Shown piece by piece: positions 5,796 through 10,701 of a stretch of DNA of 10,701 bases. A model generated the notes under the pieces. The model did not search any database. It had not been told where the DNA came from and was given only the letters and a program-made list of their open reading frames with translations. Each line of letters starts with the position of its first letter. The stretch's first letter is position 1. The stretch is from an uncultured Clostridia bacterium (GTDB lineage Bacteria > Bacillota > Clostridia > TANB77 > CAG-508). Made by a program: the position numbers and the translations under genes. The stretch spans positions 1-10,701 of the forward strand of contig CALXSO010000023.1 in the NCBI GenBank assembly GCA_944391155.1. Reading direction: 5' to 3'.

Positions 5796-8057
5796 CTATT
5801 CCAGTTTAATACTTTTGCTTGAGAATAATGTTATGATGACAGATATTAATAATAGTAGTATGAAAAATAAAATAATATCTGCAAAAGGAATTAATAATTT
5901 ATTTAAAATAACAATATTTTCCATATGTTTAATAATTCCAATTAATATTGGTATTGACAGAAGAATAGATATTATAGTTGCCTTTATAAACATATAAATA
6001 TTTTCATATATTAAAATTTTATTTATATTTCCCTTTGTTGCACCTAAATTGTATAATGTTTTAAATTCTTGTTTTCTCTCACACAAACTTGCATTTAAGA
6101 TATTAATTGTACTTACCACTCCTATTAATGTTATTGCTGATATAATAAGTTTTAAAATTAGCTCTACCATATTAATATAAATGATTTTTTCGTGGTTTTT
6201 TAGGGAATAATACTCTATATCAACTGGAGAATCTTGATTTTTAGATATATTATCCATATAGTTAGAAAATTGAATTATATTTTTACATTTTATTTTAATA
6301 AATGCTGTATTTTCATAACCATAACGCCATTGTTTCATTTTTGTATTATCTATATAGTTATTAAATTTATTTTCTATAATATCATAATCATCCATATTTA
6401 TGAAAATAGTTAGCATTCCATCCTTTTTTACATCTGTATAACCTTCTATTAGTTCATCTGTTAATACGAAATTTCCATCTAAATTTTCGATTATGTCATA
6501 TGTATGCACATCATTTTCAAAATCATCATAAATTGCTACAATACTTAATTTCAAATTATCTATATTTTTTAATGCTGGTTCATATGAATATGTTAGTTCT
6601 TCACTTCCATTTATTTTCGTTACATTATTATAAATTATAAAATCGCCAGAATTGGCATTTATTTTTTTTATATATTTACTATATGTTTTATCATCTAATC
6701 CAATAATCTTTATATAAGTGCTTTTTTTATTATTATCAAATGTAAAAACAAGTTTATCGGTAATAAGTTTATCATCTGGTTCAATTAGAACATATCCACA
6801 TATTTCCTTATATTGCATATATTCTATTTTTTCTCCATATCTACCTTCATAATCATTAAAAACTGATTTATAGTCTAAATTTGACATTGAATTTAAACGT
6901 AATTCTGCATCAACATCATACTCATTTGCTAAGTCCGATGATTCTTTTTCATAATTTATGTATGTACTAACTGCAATATATGATGTCATAATAACTACAA
7001 GTAAAATCGTTATAACTCTGTATTTATTTTTATTTCTTTTAATATTTTTTATTGCTATCTTTGCTTCTATTGGAAGGATTTTCTCTAATATTGTTTTTTT
7101 CTTTTTATATTTTATTTGTTTATTATTTTTAATTCCTTCAATAACAGATGTTGTACTTGCTCTTACACTTGGTATTATAGAAGATATATATATATTAAAT
7201 ATTATAATAAGCAATGATAAAATTATATATTTAGCATCAAATATTAATTTAAAAGTATATCCTGCATCAATTAATATATTGTTTAAAAGTTTTAAAATGA
7301 TATTTGCAACTAAAATGGAAGTTATTCCACCTATAATAATTCCTATTATTCCCATAATAAATCCTTCTAGAAATATCATTTTCAATATTTGTCCTTCTGT
7401 TCCGCCAATACTATTTAATATGGCATAATCTTTTTTTCTTTCATTTATTGTTATTAAAAAGGCATTATATAGTATTATTATAAATAAAATTGAAAAAATT
7501 CCTAATATAACTACTATTATGATATCTATAACATAAGAATAATTTACTCTTGTTATACACAAAGGAATATCATCTTTATACGTTATCTCAACATCTATTA
7601 AACCATATGCTGTAAGTAATTTTTGATTAAATTCACATTTTTCTCTTGCATCATCTAATAAACCTAATGTATAGATTATATCATTAGAATAATTACAAAC
7701 TTTTTTTACATTTTTATATTTAATATATACATTTATATTATCATTTGTACTAACAAAATCATAAGGTTTTTCTAATTTTTGTAATCTATGATTGTCATTT
7801 TCCTCTATATAAATTTTATCAATATATATTTTTTCTTTAATTTTATTGAAAGTTTCTACATCAATATCTTTAATAATAAAGTGATAGTCATTGTATTCTG
7901 TTTCTATATGTTCGGTAATTCCATTTTTAATACTAGATACTAATAACATAGTAACAAATATAAGTATAGAGCATAATATTATTGATATAATAGTAAATGA
8001 TGTTCTTTTTCTGTTTTGCTTCATATTATTAAGGGTTAATTTCGTTTCTATATTCAT
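5796..8057 (-). CDS. ABC transporter permease with two FtsX domains
   Basis: The 753-residue membrane protein is built as two FtsX-like halves. Half one has TM1 (about 20-43), an extracytoplasmic domain (44-172) and TM2-TM4 (174-200, 228-257, 275-297) with the cytoplasmic coupling segment NERKKDYAILNSIGGTEGQI (205-224). Half two has TM5 (346-366), a larger extracytoplasmic domain (about 370-628) and TM6-TM8 (630-655, 687-710, 726-745) with the matching segment CERKQEFKTLYNLGATKG (659-676). ATG 8055-8057 has AAGGAG (8065-8070) 7 bases upstream. It heads the operon with the ATPase at 5114-5776. The two-domain layout with two outer domains resembles antimicrobial-peptide export or resistance permeases. 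No two-component system or bacteriocin gene is adjacent, so the substrate stays open. Transcription probably starts from the promoter in repeat copy A. Confidence 0.9.
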   Translation of the reverse strand: MNIETKLTLNNMKQNRKRTSFTIISIILCSILIFVTMLLVSSIKNGITEHIETEYNDYHFIIKDIDVETFNKIKEKIYIDKIYIEENDNHRLQKLEKPYDFVSTNDNINVYIKYKNVKKVCNYSNDIIYTLGLLDDAREKCEFNQKLLTAYGLIDVEITYKDDIPLCITRVNYSYVIDIIIVVILGIFSILFIIILYNAFLITINERKKDYAILNSIGGTEGQILKMIFLEGFIMGIIGIIIGGITSILVANIILKLLNNILIDAGYTFKLIFDAKYIILSLLIIIFNIYISSIIPSVRASTTSVIEGIKNNKQIKYKKKKTILEKILPIEAKIAIKNIKRNKNKYRVITILLVVIMTSYIAVSTYINYEKESSDLANEYDVDAELRLNSMSNLDYKSVFNDYEGRYGEKIEYMQYKEICGYVLIEPDDKLITDKLVFTFDNNKKSTYIKIIGLDDKTYSKYIKKINANSGDFIIYNNVTKINGSEELTYSYEPALKNIDNLKLSIVAIYDDFENDVHTYDIIENLDGNFVLTDELIEGYTDVKKDGMLTIFINMDDYDIIENKFNNYIDNTKMKQWRYGYENTAFIKIKCKNIIQFSNYMDNISKNQDSPVDIEYYSLKNHEKIIYINMVELILKLIISAITLIGVVSTINILNASLCERKQEFKTLYNLGATKGNINKILIYENIYMFIKATIISILLSIPILIGIIKHMENIVILNKLLIPFADIILFFILLLLISVIITLFSSKSIKLE

Positions 8058-8119
8058 ACTTTTTCTCCTTGTAAAAAATAAGGTAGCAAAACTACATAAG
8101 TAAGGCTCATGCGGGTCAT
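8054..8119 (-). CDS. Possible leader peptide overlapping the permease start
   Basis: A 21-codon ORF (starting MTRMSLTYVVLLPYF) begins at ATG 8117-8119 and ends at TGA 8054-8056, sharing bases with the permease ATG as ATGA. AAAGG (8131-8135) lies 11 bases upstream. It spans the attenuator-like hairpin of repeat copy A, so its translation could influence folding, and its stop could couple to the permease. The aligned part of copy C has no matching ATG, so the ORF is not conserved within the family. The frame remains open upstream to 8239, but that part covers the promoter. Confidence 0.35.
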   Translation of the reverse strand: MTRMSLTYVVLLPYFLQGEKV

Positions 8120-8134
8120 TTTATAGGTAACCTT
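8074..8134 (-). promoter_or_regulatory. Attenuator-like hairpin in the ABC operon leader
   Basis: On the minus strand AAGGT (complement of 8130-8134) can pair with ACCTT (complement of 8080-8084), followed by ATTTTTT. Within it GTAG-TTTTG-CTAC forms a small hairpin. The same layout in repeat copy C has a longer 12-bp closing stem with an A:T in place of one G:C pair here. Readthrough would enter the permease ribosome binding site directly. A regulated terminator is inferred, not shown. Confidence 0.4.
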
Positions 8135-8140
8135 TCTTGT

Positions 8141-8169
8141 TGTATACGGAAAAATCCAAATAAGGTCAA
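8141..8169 (-). promoter_or_regulatory. Promoter of the ABC transporter operon (within repeat copy A)
   Basis: On the minus strand TTGACC (complement of 8164-8169), a 17-base spacer and TATACA (complement of 8141-8146) give a good sigma-A promoter with a predicted start near 8134 and a leader of about 77 bases before the permease. The -10 and spacer are the conserved core of the intergenic repeat family. Confidence 0.65.
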
Positions 8170-8196
8170 GATAAAATCCGATTTTTCCTATACAAT

Positions 8197-8224
8197 AAAA
8201 AGGAAGCTTAGAGTCTAAGCTTCC
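8197..8224 (-). terminator. Hairpin terminator on the minus strand before copy A
   Basis: GGAAGCTTA / TAAGCTTCC (within 8202-8224) is a perfect 9-bp stem with a 5-base loop, followed on the minus strand by TTTTT. No minus-strand gene precedes it, since the DUF402 gene is on the plus strand. It may be a remnant, insulate the operon promoter, or belong to the repeat: in copy B the HU terminator occupies the same place directly before the left arm. Confidence 0.6.
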
Positions 8225-8469
8225 ATAAAATAAGTACAAATGTGCACAACATTTTTTACATCTAACTATAATTTCGTTATTATTCTTACACTTTTAGTTT
8301 GAGAAACTTAGCTCTACATAACTGGTAGAAGCACTTGTTACAATTTTTGCAGTTTCTGAAAACTGTAAAATTATATCTTTTATCACTATAAAATAAAAAT
8401 ATCAGAAGATATAAAAAAAGTCAAATTATTTTTTATACTGATATATATTTATATCTGAAGAGATTTCTC
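8225..8469. other. Intergenic stretch without recognisable gene
   Basis: This AT-rich DNA between the ABC operon leader and the DUF402 promoter holds no supported ORF. Only weak structure is visible: a small dyad CAGTTT-CTGA-AAACTG at about 8350-8365 and the short AGAGATTTCTCT palindrome (8459-8470) abutting the next promoter. Confidence 0.5.
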
Positions 8470-8498
8470 TTGACAAAGTTAAAGGCATTTACTAAAAT
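8470..8498 (+). promoter_or_regulatory. Promoter of the DUF402 gene
   Basis: TTGACA (8470-8475), a 17-base spacer and TAAAAT (8493-8498) match the aspS promoter hexamers exactly. The predicted start near 8505 leaves a leader of about 140 bases. Confidence 0.75.
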
Positions 8499-8505
8499 GT
8501 AAATG
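8486..8505. promoter_or_regulatory. Operator-like dyad centred on the -10 element
   Basis: The perfect palindrome CATTTAC-TAAAAT-GTAAATG has the -10 hexamer TAAAAT as its central spacer. A dimeric repressor bound here would block the promoter. No specific regulator family is claimed. Confidence 0.45.
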
Positions 8506-8549
8506 ATATACCAAATATAATGAATAAGAGTCCACGATGTCAACATAAT

Positions 8550-8574
8550 AATTATATCATAGAAAGATATAATT
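8550..8574 (+). other. Hairpin in the DUF402 leader
   Basis: AATTATATC (8550-8558) and GATATAATT (8566-8574) form a perfect 9-bp stem with a 7-base loop, just upstream of the shared leader element. No T-run follows, so it is not a terminator on the plus strand. Confidence 0.5.
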
Positions 8575-8581
8575 GAATATC

Positions 8582-8630
8582 AAGGTTTATGGGTAGCCTT
8601 TTAAAAACCTAAATATATTATACAAGGATG
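8582..8630 (+). promoter_or_regulatory. Shared structured leader, copy 2 (upstream of DUF402 gene)
   Basis: AAGGTTTATGGGTAGCCT, then AAAACCTAAATATATTATACAAGGA, closely follows the order of leader copy 1 at 3086-3131. The outer pairing AGGTTT / AAACCT is kept. The inner hairpin is GG-TAG-CC here and AGG-TAA-CCT there. In this copy the AAGGA lies unusually far (18 bases) from the ATG. Confidence 0.5.
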
Positions 8631-8646
8631 ATGAGCAAAAATAACA

Positions 8647-9180
8647 ATGAAAAGAAAATATACAAGCAAAACATATATGAGAGGAGTTTCTGATTGGGAT
8701 TTAATTATACAAAAAAGAGAATCAGAAAATTACTATTTAACAATCAAAAGAATTAACAAAATTGATGAAACTTACTTCATGAATAGATCTGGGCAGAACG
8801 TTATATATCTTGATAATGGCTACTTTGTAGTTGAATTTACGCCATTAAATCATTTTTATAATGCAAGAGCATATCTAGATAAAGATGCAAATGTGGTAGG
8901 GTATTATTTTGATATGACACATGATAATGGTGTAGAAGAAAATATACCATATTATGATGATTTATATCTAGATATTATATATTGTCCTAATGAAAACAAT
9001 CAAATAATAGTTGATGATGAAGAAGAATTATTAGAGGCTCTAAATAGTAACGAGATTACAAAAAAAGAGTTTGATTTAGCAAAAGAAGTATGTTCTGAGT
9101 TAATTGAAGAAATTCAACAAAATAAAAACATATTTGTCAATATGGATAAAAAAGAGTTAATTCAAAAGTATTTTAAATAA
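8647..9180 (+). CDS. DUF402 family protein (FomD/Ntdp-like phosphohydrolase)
   Basis: The 177-residue product matches the DUF402 fold: a beta-rich core with VVEFTPLNHFYNARAYLD (61-78), YYFDMTHDNG (86-95) and PYYDDLYLDIIY (101-112), then a D/E-rich helix-forming C-terminal part (122-177). Characterised relatives (nucleoside di/triphosphatase Ntdp of Gram-positives; FomD) are metal-dependent phosphate-ester hydrolases. Asn72, Asp89, Asp105 and Asp109 sit where the acidic and amide metal ligands are expected. The enzyme is cytosolic; its substrate cannot be inferred here. ATG 8647 is the first in-frame start after TGA 8632-8634, so no longer version is possible. The AAGGA at 8624-8628 is 18 bases away, so initiation may be weak or structure-assisted. 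It is a single-gene unit with a promoter at 8470-8498 and a terminator at 9309-9349. Confidence 0.82.
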   Translation: MKRKYTSKTYMRGVSDWDLIIQKRESENYYLTIKRINKIDETYFMNRSGQNVIYLDNGYFVVEFTPLNHFYNARAYLDKDANVVGYYFDMTHDNGVEENIPYYDDLYLDIIYCPNENNQIIVDDEEELLEALNSNEITKKEFDLAKEVCSELIEEIQQNKNIFVNMDKKELIQKYFK

Positions 9181-9220
9181 TACTAAACTACAGGAAAACA
9201 TCATTAGGGTTAAATTCAAT

Positions 9221-9260
9221 AGTTGAGGTAGAAAATTTTGAAAGTTTTCCACTCTCAACT
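9221..9260 (+). other. Long imperfect hairpin after the DUF402 gene
   Basis: AGTTGAG (9221-9227) pairs with CTCAACT (9254-9260), continued inward by GT / AC and GAAAA / TTTTC with small mismatches. No T-run follows on either strand, so it is not a standard terminator. It may stabilise the 3' end of the mRNA. Confidence 0.4.
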
Positions 9261-9308
9261 AGTATAACATTGGAGCAAAAAATAACGTGATAACACTGTG
9301 ATAAATAC

Positions 9309-9349
9309 AAAAATAGCATATTTGGAAATACTTCAAATATGCTATTTTT
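9309..9349. terminator. Bidirectional terminator between DUF402 gene and tRNA-Met
   Basis: AAAAATAGCATATTTG (9309-9324) is perfectly complementary to CAAATATGCTATTTTT (9334-9349), a 16-bp stem with a 9-base loop and T-runs both ways. It lies between convergent units and can end both. Confidence 0.85.
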
Positions 9350-9365
9350 AAACATTTCATAAAAA

Positions 9366-9442
9366 TGGTAGCGAAGATGTGATTCGAACACATGACCCTT
9401 CGGGTATGAACCGAATGCTCTAGCCAACTGAGCTACTTCGCC
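9366..9442 (-). tRNA. tRNA-Met (CAT), elongator type
   Basis: The 77-base gene on the minus strand folds into a full cloverleaf: acceptor GGCGAAG / CTTCGCT, D arm GCTC / GAGC, anticodon stem TTCGG / CCGAA with loop TTCATAC (anticodon CAT), T stem ATGTG / CACAT with loop TTCGAAT, discriminator A and an encoded CCA. The G-C first pair and overall sequence match elongator tRNA-Met (close to that of B. subtilis) rather than initiator tRNA, which has an unpaired first position and GGG/CCC anticodon-stem pairs. A CAT-anticodon tRNA-Ile2 is less likely on sequence. Confidence 0.95.
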
Positions 9443-9462
9443 ATATATTATCAACAAGAAAT

Positions 9463-9491
9463 ATTATACAGTGACTTTTTAATTTTGTCAA
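9463..9491 (-). promoter_or_regulatory. Promoter of tRNA-Met
   Basis: On the minus strand TTGACA (complement of 9486-9491), a 17-base spacer and TATAAT (complement of 9463-9468) form a perfect consensus sigma-A promoter, about 20 bases before the mature tRNA. This fits a strongly expressed stable RNA. Confidence 0.9.
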
Positions 9492-9560
9492 CACAAATAT
9501 GAAAATTTGTTAATATTTAACTAAAATTAATTTAATAATAATAAAAATATACGAAATAGA

Positions 9561-9586
9561 AGAATAAAAGTTTAAACTTCTATTCT
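9561..9586 (-). terminator. Weak terminator-like palindrome after the DUF4364 gene
   Basis: AGAATA-A-AAGTTTAAACTT-C-TATTCT is an almost perfect 26-base palindrome about 33 bases past the stop codon. The minus-strand tail is only moderately T-rich (TTCTATTTC), so termination efficiency is uncertain. Confidence 0.4.
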
Positions 9587-9618
9587 ATACTATTTTGCAT
9601 ATAAAACTTACATTTATA

Positions 9619-10155
9619 CTAACTATTTAAAAGAATATCTAATATTTTAGGATATATCTTAGAAGCGTTTTCATTCCAATTATCAACAATTCTCTTAGCT
9701 CTATCACGAGAACCTGCAAAAGTCTTAACTTCAAAAATTGTTTCATTATTTTCTACGATTTTACATTTAACAGTATAATCATTCTCATTTTTAGGAATAA
9801 ATTCAGCAATAACAGACGATTCATTATTTATTGAAGATAATTCCTTTTTGAAAACATTATCAGCCTTTAACTTTAAAATACCAGGCATAACTTCTTGTGT
9901 AAGAGACAATGCATTTCTACCTTCAGATGTTATTTTTATTACATCTTCTTCTTCCTCTTTCGTAAAAATACCTACTAACTTTGTATCTAATAAATCAGTC
10001 AACACTTGCTTAAAATAAAAGTAGTTAACATTATTTATAGAAGTAATAATTTTAAATAAACCATCTTCAATTATACCATCTTGAATTTGATTTAATATAT
10101 ATAAAATTAATACTTTATTTTCAGCCAAAGCAGTAGTATTATCAGATTGAGACAT
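9619..10155 (-). CDS. DUF4364 family protein (winged-helix-like)
   Basis: The 178-residue protein fits DUF4364, a family of small predicted DNA-binding proteins widespread in Clostridia. The N-terminal part (about 10-80: NKVLILYILNQI, then LFKIITSINNVNYFYFKQVLTDLLDTKLV) has the helix pattern of a winged helix-turn-helix domain, with the wing near KEEEEDVIKITSEGRNAL (66-83). The rest is a mixed domain of unknown role ending in a helix (VDNWNENASKIYPKILDILL). ATG 10153-10155 has AAGGAG (complement of 10165-10170) 9 bases upstream and a good promoter at 10186-10214. It is a lone gene, divergent from ldh and followed by tRNA-Met in the same direction but with its own promoter. It could be a local regulator, but its targets are unknown. 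Confidence 0.82.
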   Translation of the reverse strand: MSQSDNTTALAENKVLILYILNQIQDGIIEDGLFKIITSINNVNYFYFKQVLTDLLDTKLVGIFTKEEEEDVIKITSEGRNALSLTQEVMPGILKLKADNVFKKELSSINNESSVIAEFIPKNENDYTVKCKIVENNETIFEVKTFAGSRDRAKRIVDNWNENASKIYPKILDILLNS

Positions 10156-10185
10156 AATAATACACTCCTTACTTAATTTTTGAAA

Positions 10186-10214
10186 ATTATATCATAGAAA
10201 TTACTAAAAGTAAA
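10186..10214 (-). promoter_or_regulatory. Promoter of the DUF4364 gene
   Basis: On the minus strand TTTACT (complement of 10209-10214), a 17-base spacer and TATAAT (complement of 10186-10191) lie about 30 bases before the start codon. This makes the copy C promoter unnecessary for this gene. Confidence 0.75.
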
Positions 10215-10232
10215 ATATTTTTTTTAGAAATG

Positions 10233-10261
10233 TTTAAAAAATGATAATATAGTGATATAAT
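10233..10261 (+). promoter_or_regulatory. Candidate promoter of ldh
   Basis: TTTAAA (10233-10238), a 17-base spacer and TATAAT (10256-10261) are the best plus-strand hexamers upstream of ldh. The transcript would run through repeat copy C in antisense, giving a leader of about 125 bases containing the 12-bp stem. The -35 is weak. Confidence 0.4.
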
Positions 10262-10375
10262 ATTAAAGATAAAAACAAGAAAAGTAGCAAATATATATTA
10301 GTAAGATTCACATAGGTATTTCTATATGTAACTTTTCTTGTTGTATACGGAAAAATCCAAATAGATTAAAGAAAA
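10262..10375 (-). repeat. Intergenic repeat family, copy C (possible small RNA)
   Basis: On the minus strand TTTAAT, a 17-base spacer and TATACA form a promoter-like start, followed by a segment aligned base for base with copy A and closed by a perfect 12-bp stem: AACAAGAAAAGT (complement of 10331-10342) with ACTTTTCTTGTT (complement of 10274-10285), then TTTTTATC. The layout is a promoter, a structured RNA of about 65-70 nt and a terminator. The left arm present in copies A and B is missing; the ldh ribosome binding site takes its place. Confidence 0.55.
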
Positions 10376-10393
10376 AGAGAAAGGATGAGATTT

Positions 10394-10701
10394 ATGAAAA
10401 AAGGAAAAGTGGTATTAGTAGGAACTGGTATGGTAGGAATGAGTATGGCATACTCTATGTTAAACAGAGGAGGAGTTAGCGAATTAGTATTAATCGATAT
10501 TGATAAAGATAAAACAATAGGAGAAGAGATGGATTTATCACATGGATTACCTTTCGCACCACAAAAGATGGTAATAAAAGCAGGAGATTATGATGAGTGC
10601 AAAGATGCACAAATTGTAGTTATTACTGCAGGTGTGGCTCAAAAACCAGGACAAACAAGATTAGAACTTGCAGAAATTAATACAAAGATAATGAAACAAA
10701 T
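10394..10701 (+). CDS. ldh: L-lactate dehydrogenase, N-terminal part (runs off the window)
   Basis: The visible 102 codons contain the NAD-binding motif VGTGMVG (9-15), Asp35 in LVLIDID, which selects NAD, and the active-site loop ITAGVAQKPGQTR (77-89). Gln83 is the residue that distinguishes lactate from malate dehydrogenases (Arg at this place in malate enzymes), and Arg89 is the mobile-loop catalytic arginine. The enzyme reduces pyruvate to lactate with NADH in the cytosol, recycling NAD during fermentation. ATG 10394 has AAGGA (10381-10385) 8 bases upstream. Repeat copy C lies immediately upstream in the opposite sense. The small change from the usual KPGETR to KPGQTR is noted. No Rex operator is seen near the start. 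Confidence 0.93.
   Translation, partial: MKKGKVVLVGTGMVGMSMAYSMLNRGGVSELVLIDIDKDKTIGEEMDLSHGLPFAPQKMVIKAGDYDECKDAQIVVITAGVAQKPGQTRLELAEINTKIMKQ

Larger units (their letters stand above)
8070..8200 (-). repeat. Intergenic repeat family, copy A
   Basis: On the minus strand it begins with TTATTGTATAGGAAAAATC (8182-8200), continues to GGATTTTTCCGTATACAA (near 8141-8158) and then the segment ending TTTGCTACCTTATTTTTT. The two arms are imperfect inverted repeats of each other (GATTTTTCC-TATACAA on both strands). Homology with copy B covers about 52 bases through the core. Homology with copy C covers about 85 bases from the core to the T-run. Confidence 0.7.

Noticed and set aside
6958..7428. 156-codon plus-strand ORF opposite the permease
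   Set aside because: It is antisense to transmembrane coding sequence, which readily gives long hydrophobic shadow frames; there is no ribosome binding site or promoter of note.
8120..8239. Upstream extension of the minus-strand leader ORF to 61 codons
   Set aside because: The extension crosses the operon promoter and a terminator hairpin, so it would not be on the mRNA; only the last 21 codons are considered possible.
9188..9457. 89-codon minus-strand ORF spanning the tRNA (contains GEVAQLARAFGSYPKGH)
   Set aside because: This is the familiar false translation of a tRNA gene and its flanks; the tRNA-Met and the bidirectional terminator explain the region.
9507..9524. Rex-like operator TTGTTAATATTTAACTAA
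   Set aside because: The second half-site does not match the TTAACAA consensus, and the site lies upstream of the tRNA rather than near ldh.

Overview
The window is strongly AT-rich DNA from a low-GC Gram-positive bacterium, most likely a member of the Clostridia. Supporting signs are a tRNA-regulated (T-box) leader on an aminoacyl-tRNA synthetase gene, strong AAGGAG-type ribosome binding sites, near-consensus sigma-A promoters, a tRNA gene with an encoded CCA end, and a DUF4364 protein, a family typical of Clostridia. No species can be named from the sequence alone.

Layout. The 3' end of an HU DNA-binding protein gene (1-108, +) is followed by its terminator and a repeat-rich intergenic stretch. 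aspS (496-2253, -) lies behind a long T-box leader (about 2405-2700) with its own promoter. Next come an isolated amino-acid dehydrogenase of the 2,4-diaminopentanoate dehydrogenase / DapB-like family (3139-4191, +) and a small highly charged protein of unknown function (4489-4827, +). A two-gene ABC transporter operon follows on the minus strand: an FtsX/MacB-type permease (5796-8057), then its ATPase (5114-5776). A DUF402 phosphohydrolase-like gene (8647-9180, +) faces an elongator tRNA-Met (9366-9442, -). A DUF4364 winged-helix protein (9619-10155, -) is divergent from the 5' part of an L-lactate dehydrogenase gene (10394 to the window end, +). Most genes look like separate transcription units with identifiable promoters and hairpin terminators. 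Only the ABC pair forms an operon.

The main interest is in the intergenic DNA. One repeat family occurs three times: copy B at about 172-405 (+), copy A at about 8070-8200 (-) and copy C at about 10262-10375 (-). All share the core GGATTTTTCCGTATACAA or a close variant. In copies A and C this is followed by a conserved segment that can fold into a hairpin with a paired closing stem and a T-run. Copy A supplies a plausible promoter, attenuator-like hairpin and overlapping leader ORF for the ABC operon. A second shared leader of about 45 nt precedes both the dehydrogenase and the DUF402 gene. The aspS T-box shows no aspartate codon in its Stem I region; the triplet in the specifier position looks like an asparagine codon, and the synthetase resembles the AspRS subgroup known from alphaproteobacteria.

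How the genes work together: apart from the ABC pair there is no evident shared pathway. The window is a mosaic of housekeeping genes (HU, aspS, tRNA-Met, ldh) and accessory single genes separated by repeat-bearing spacers.
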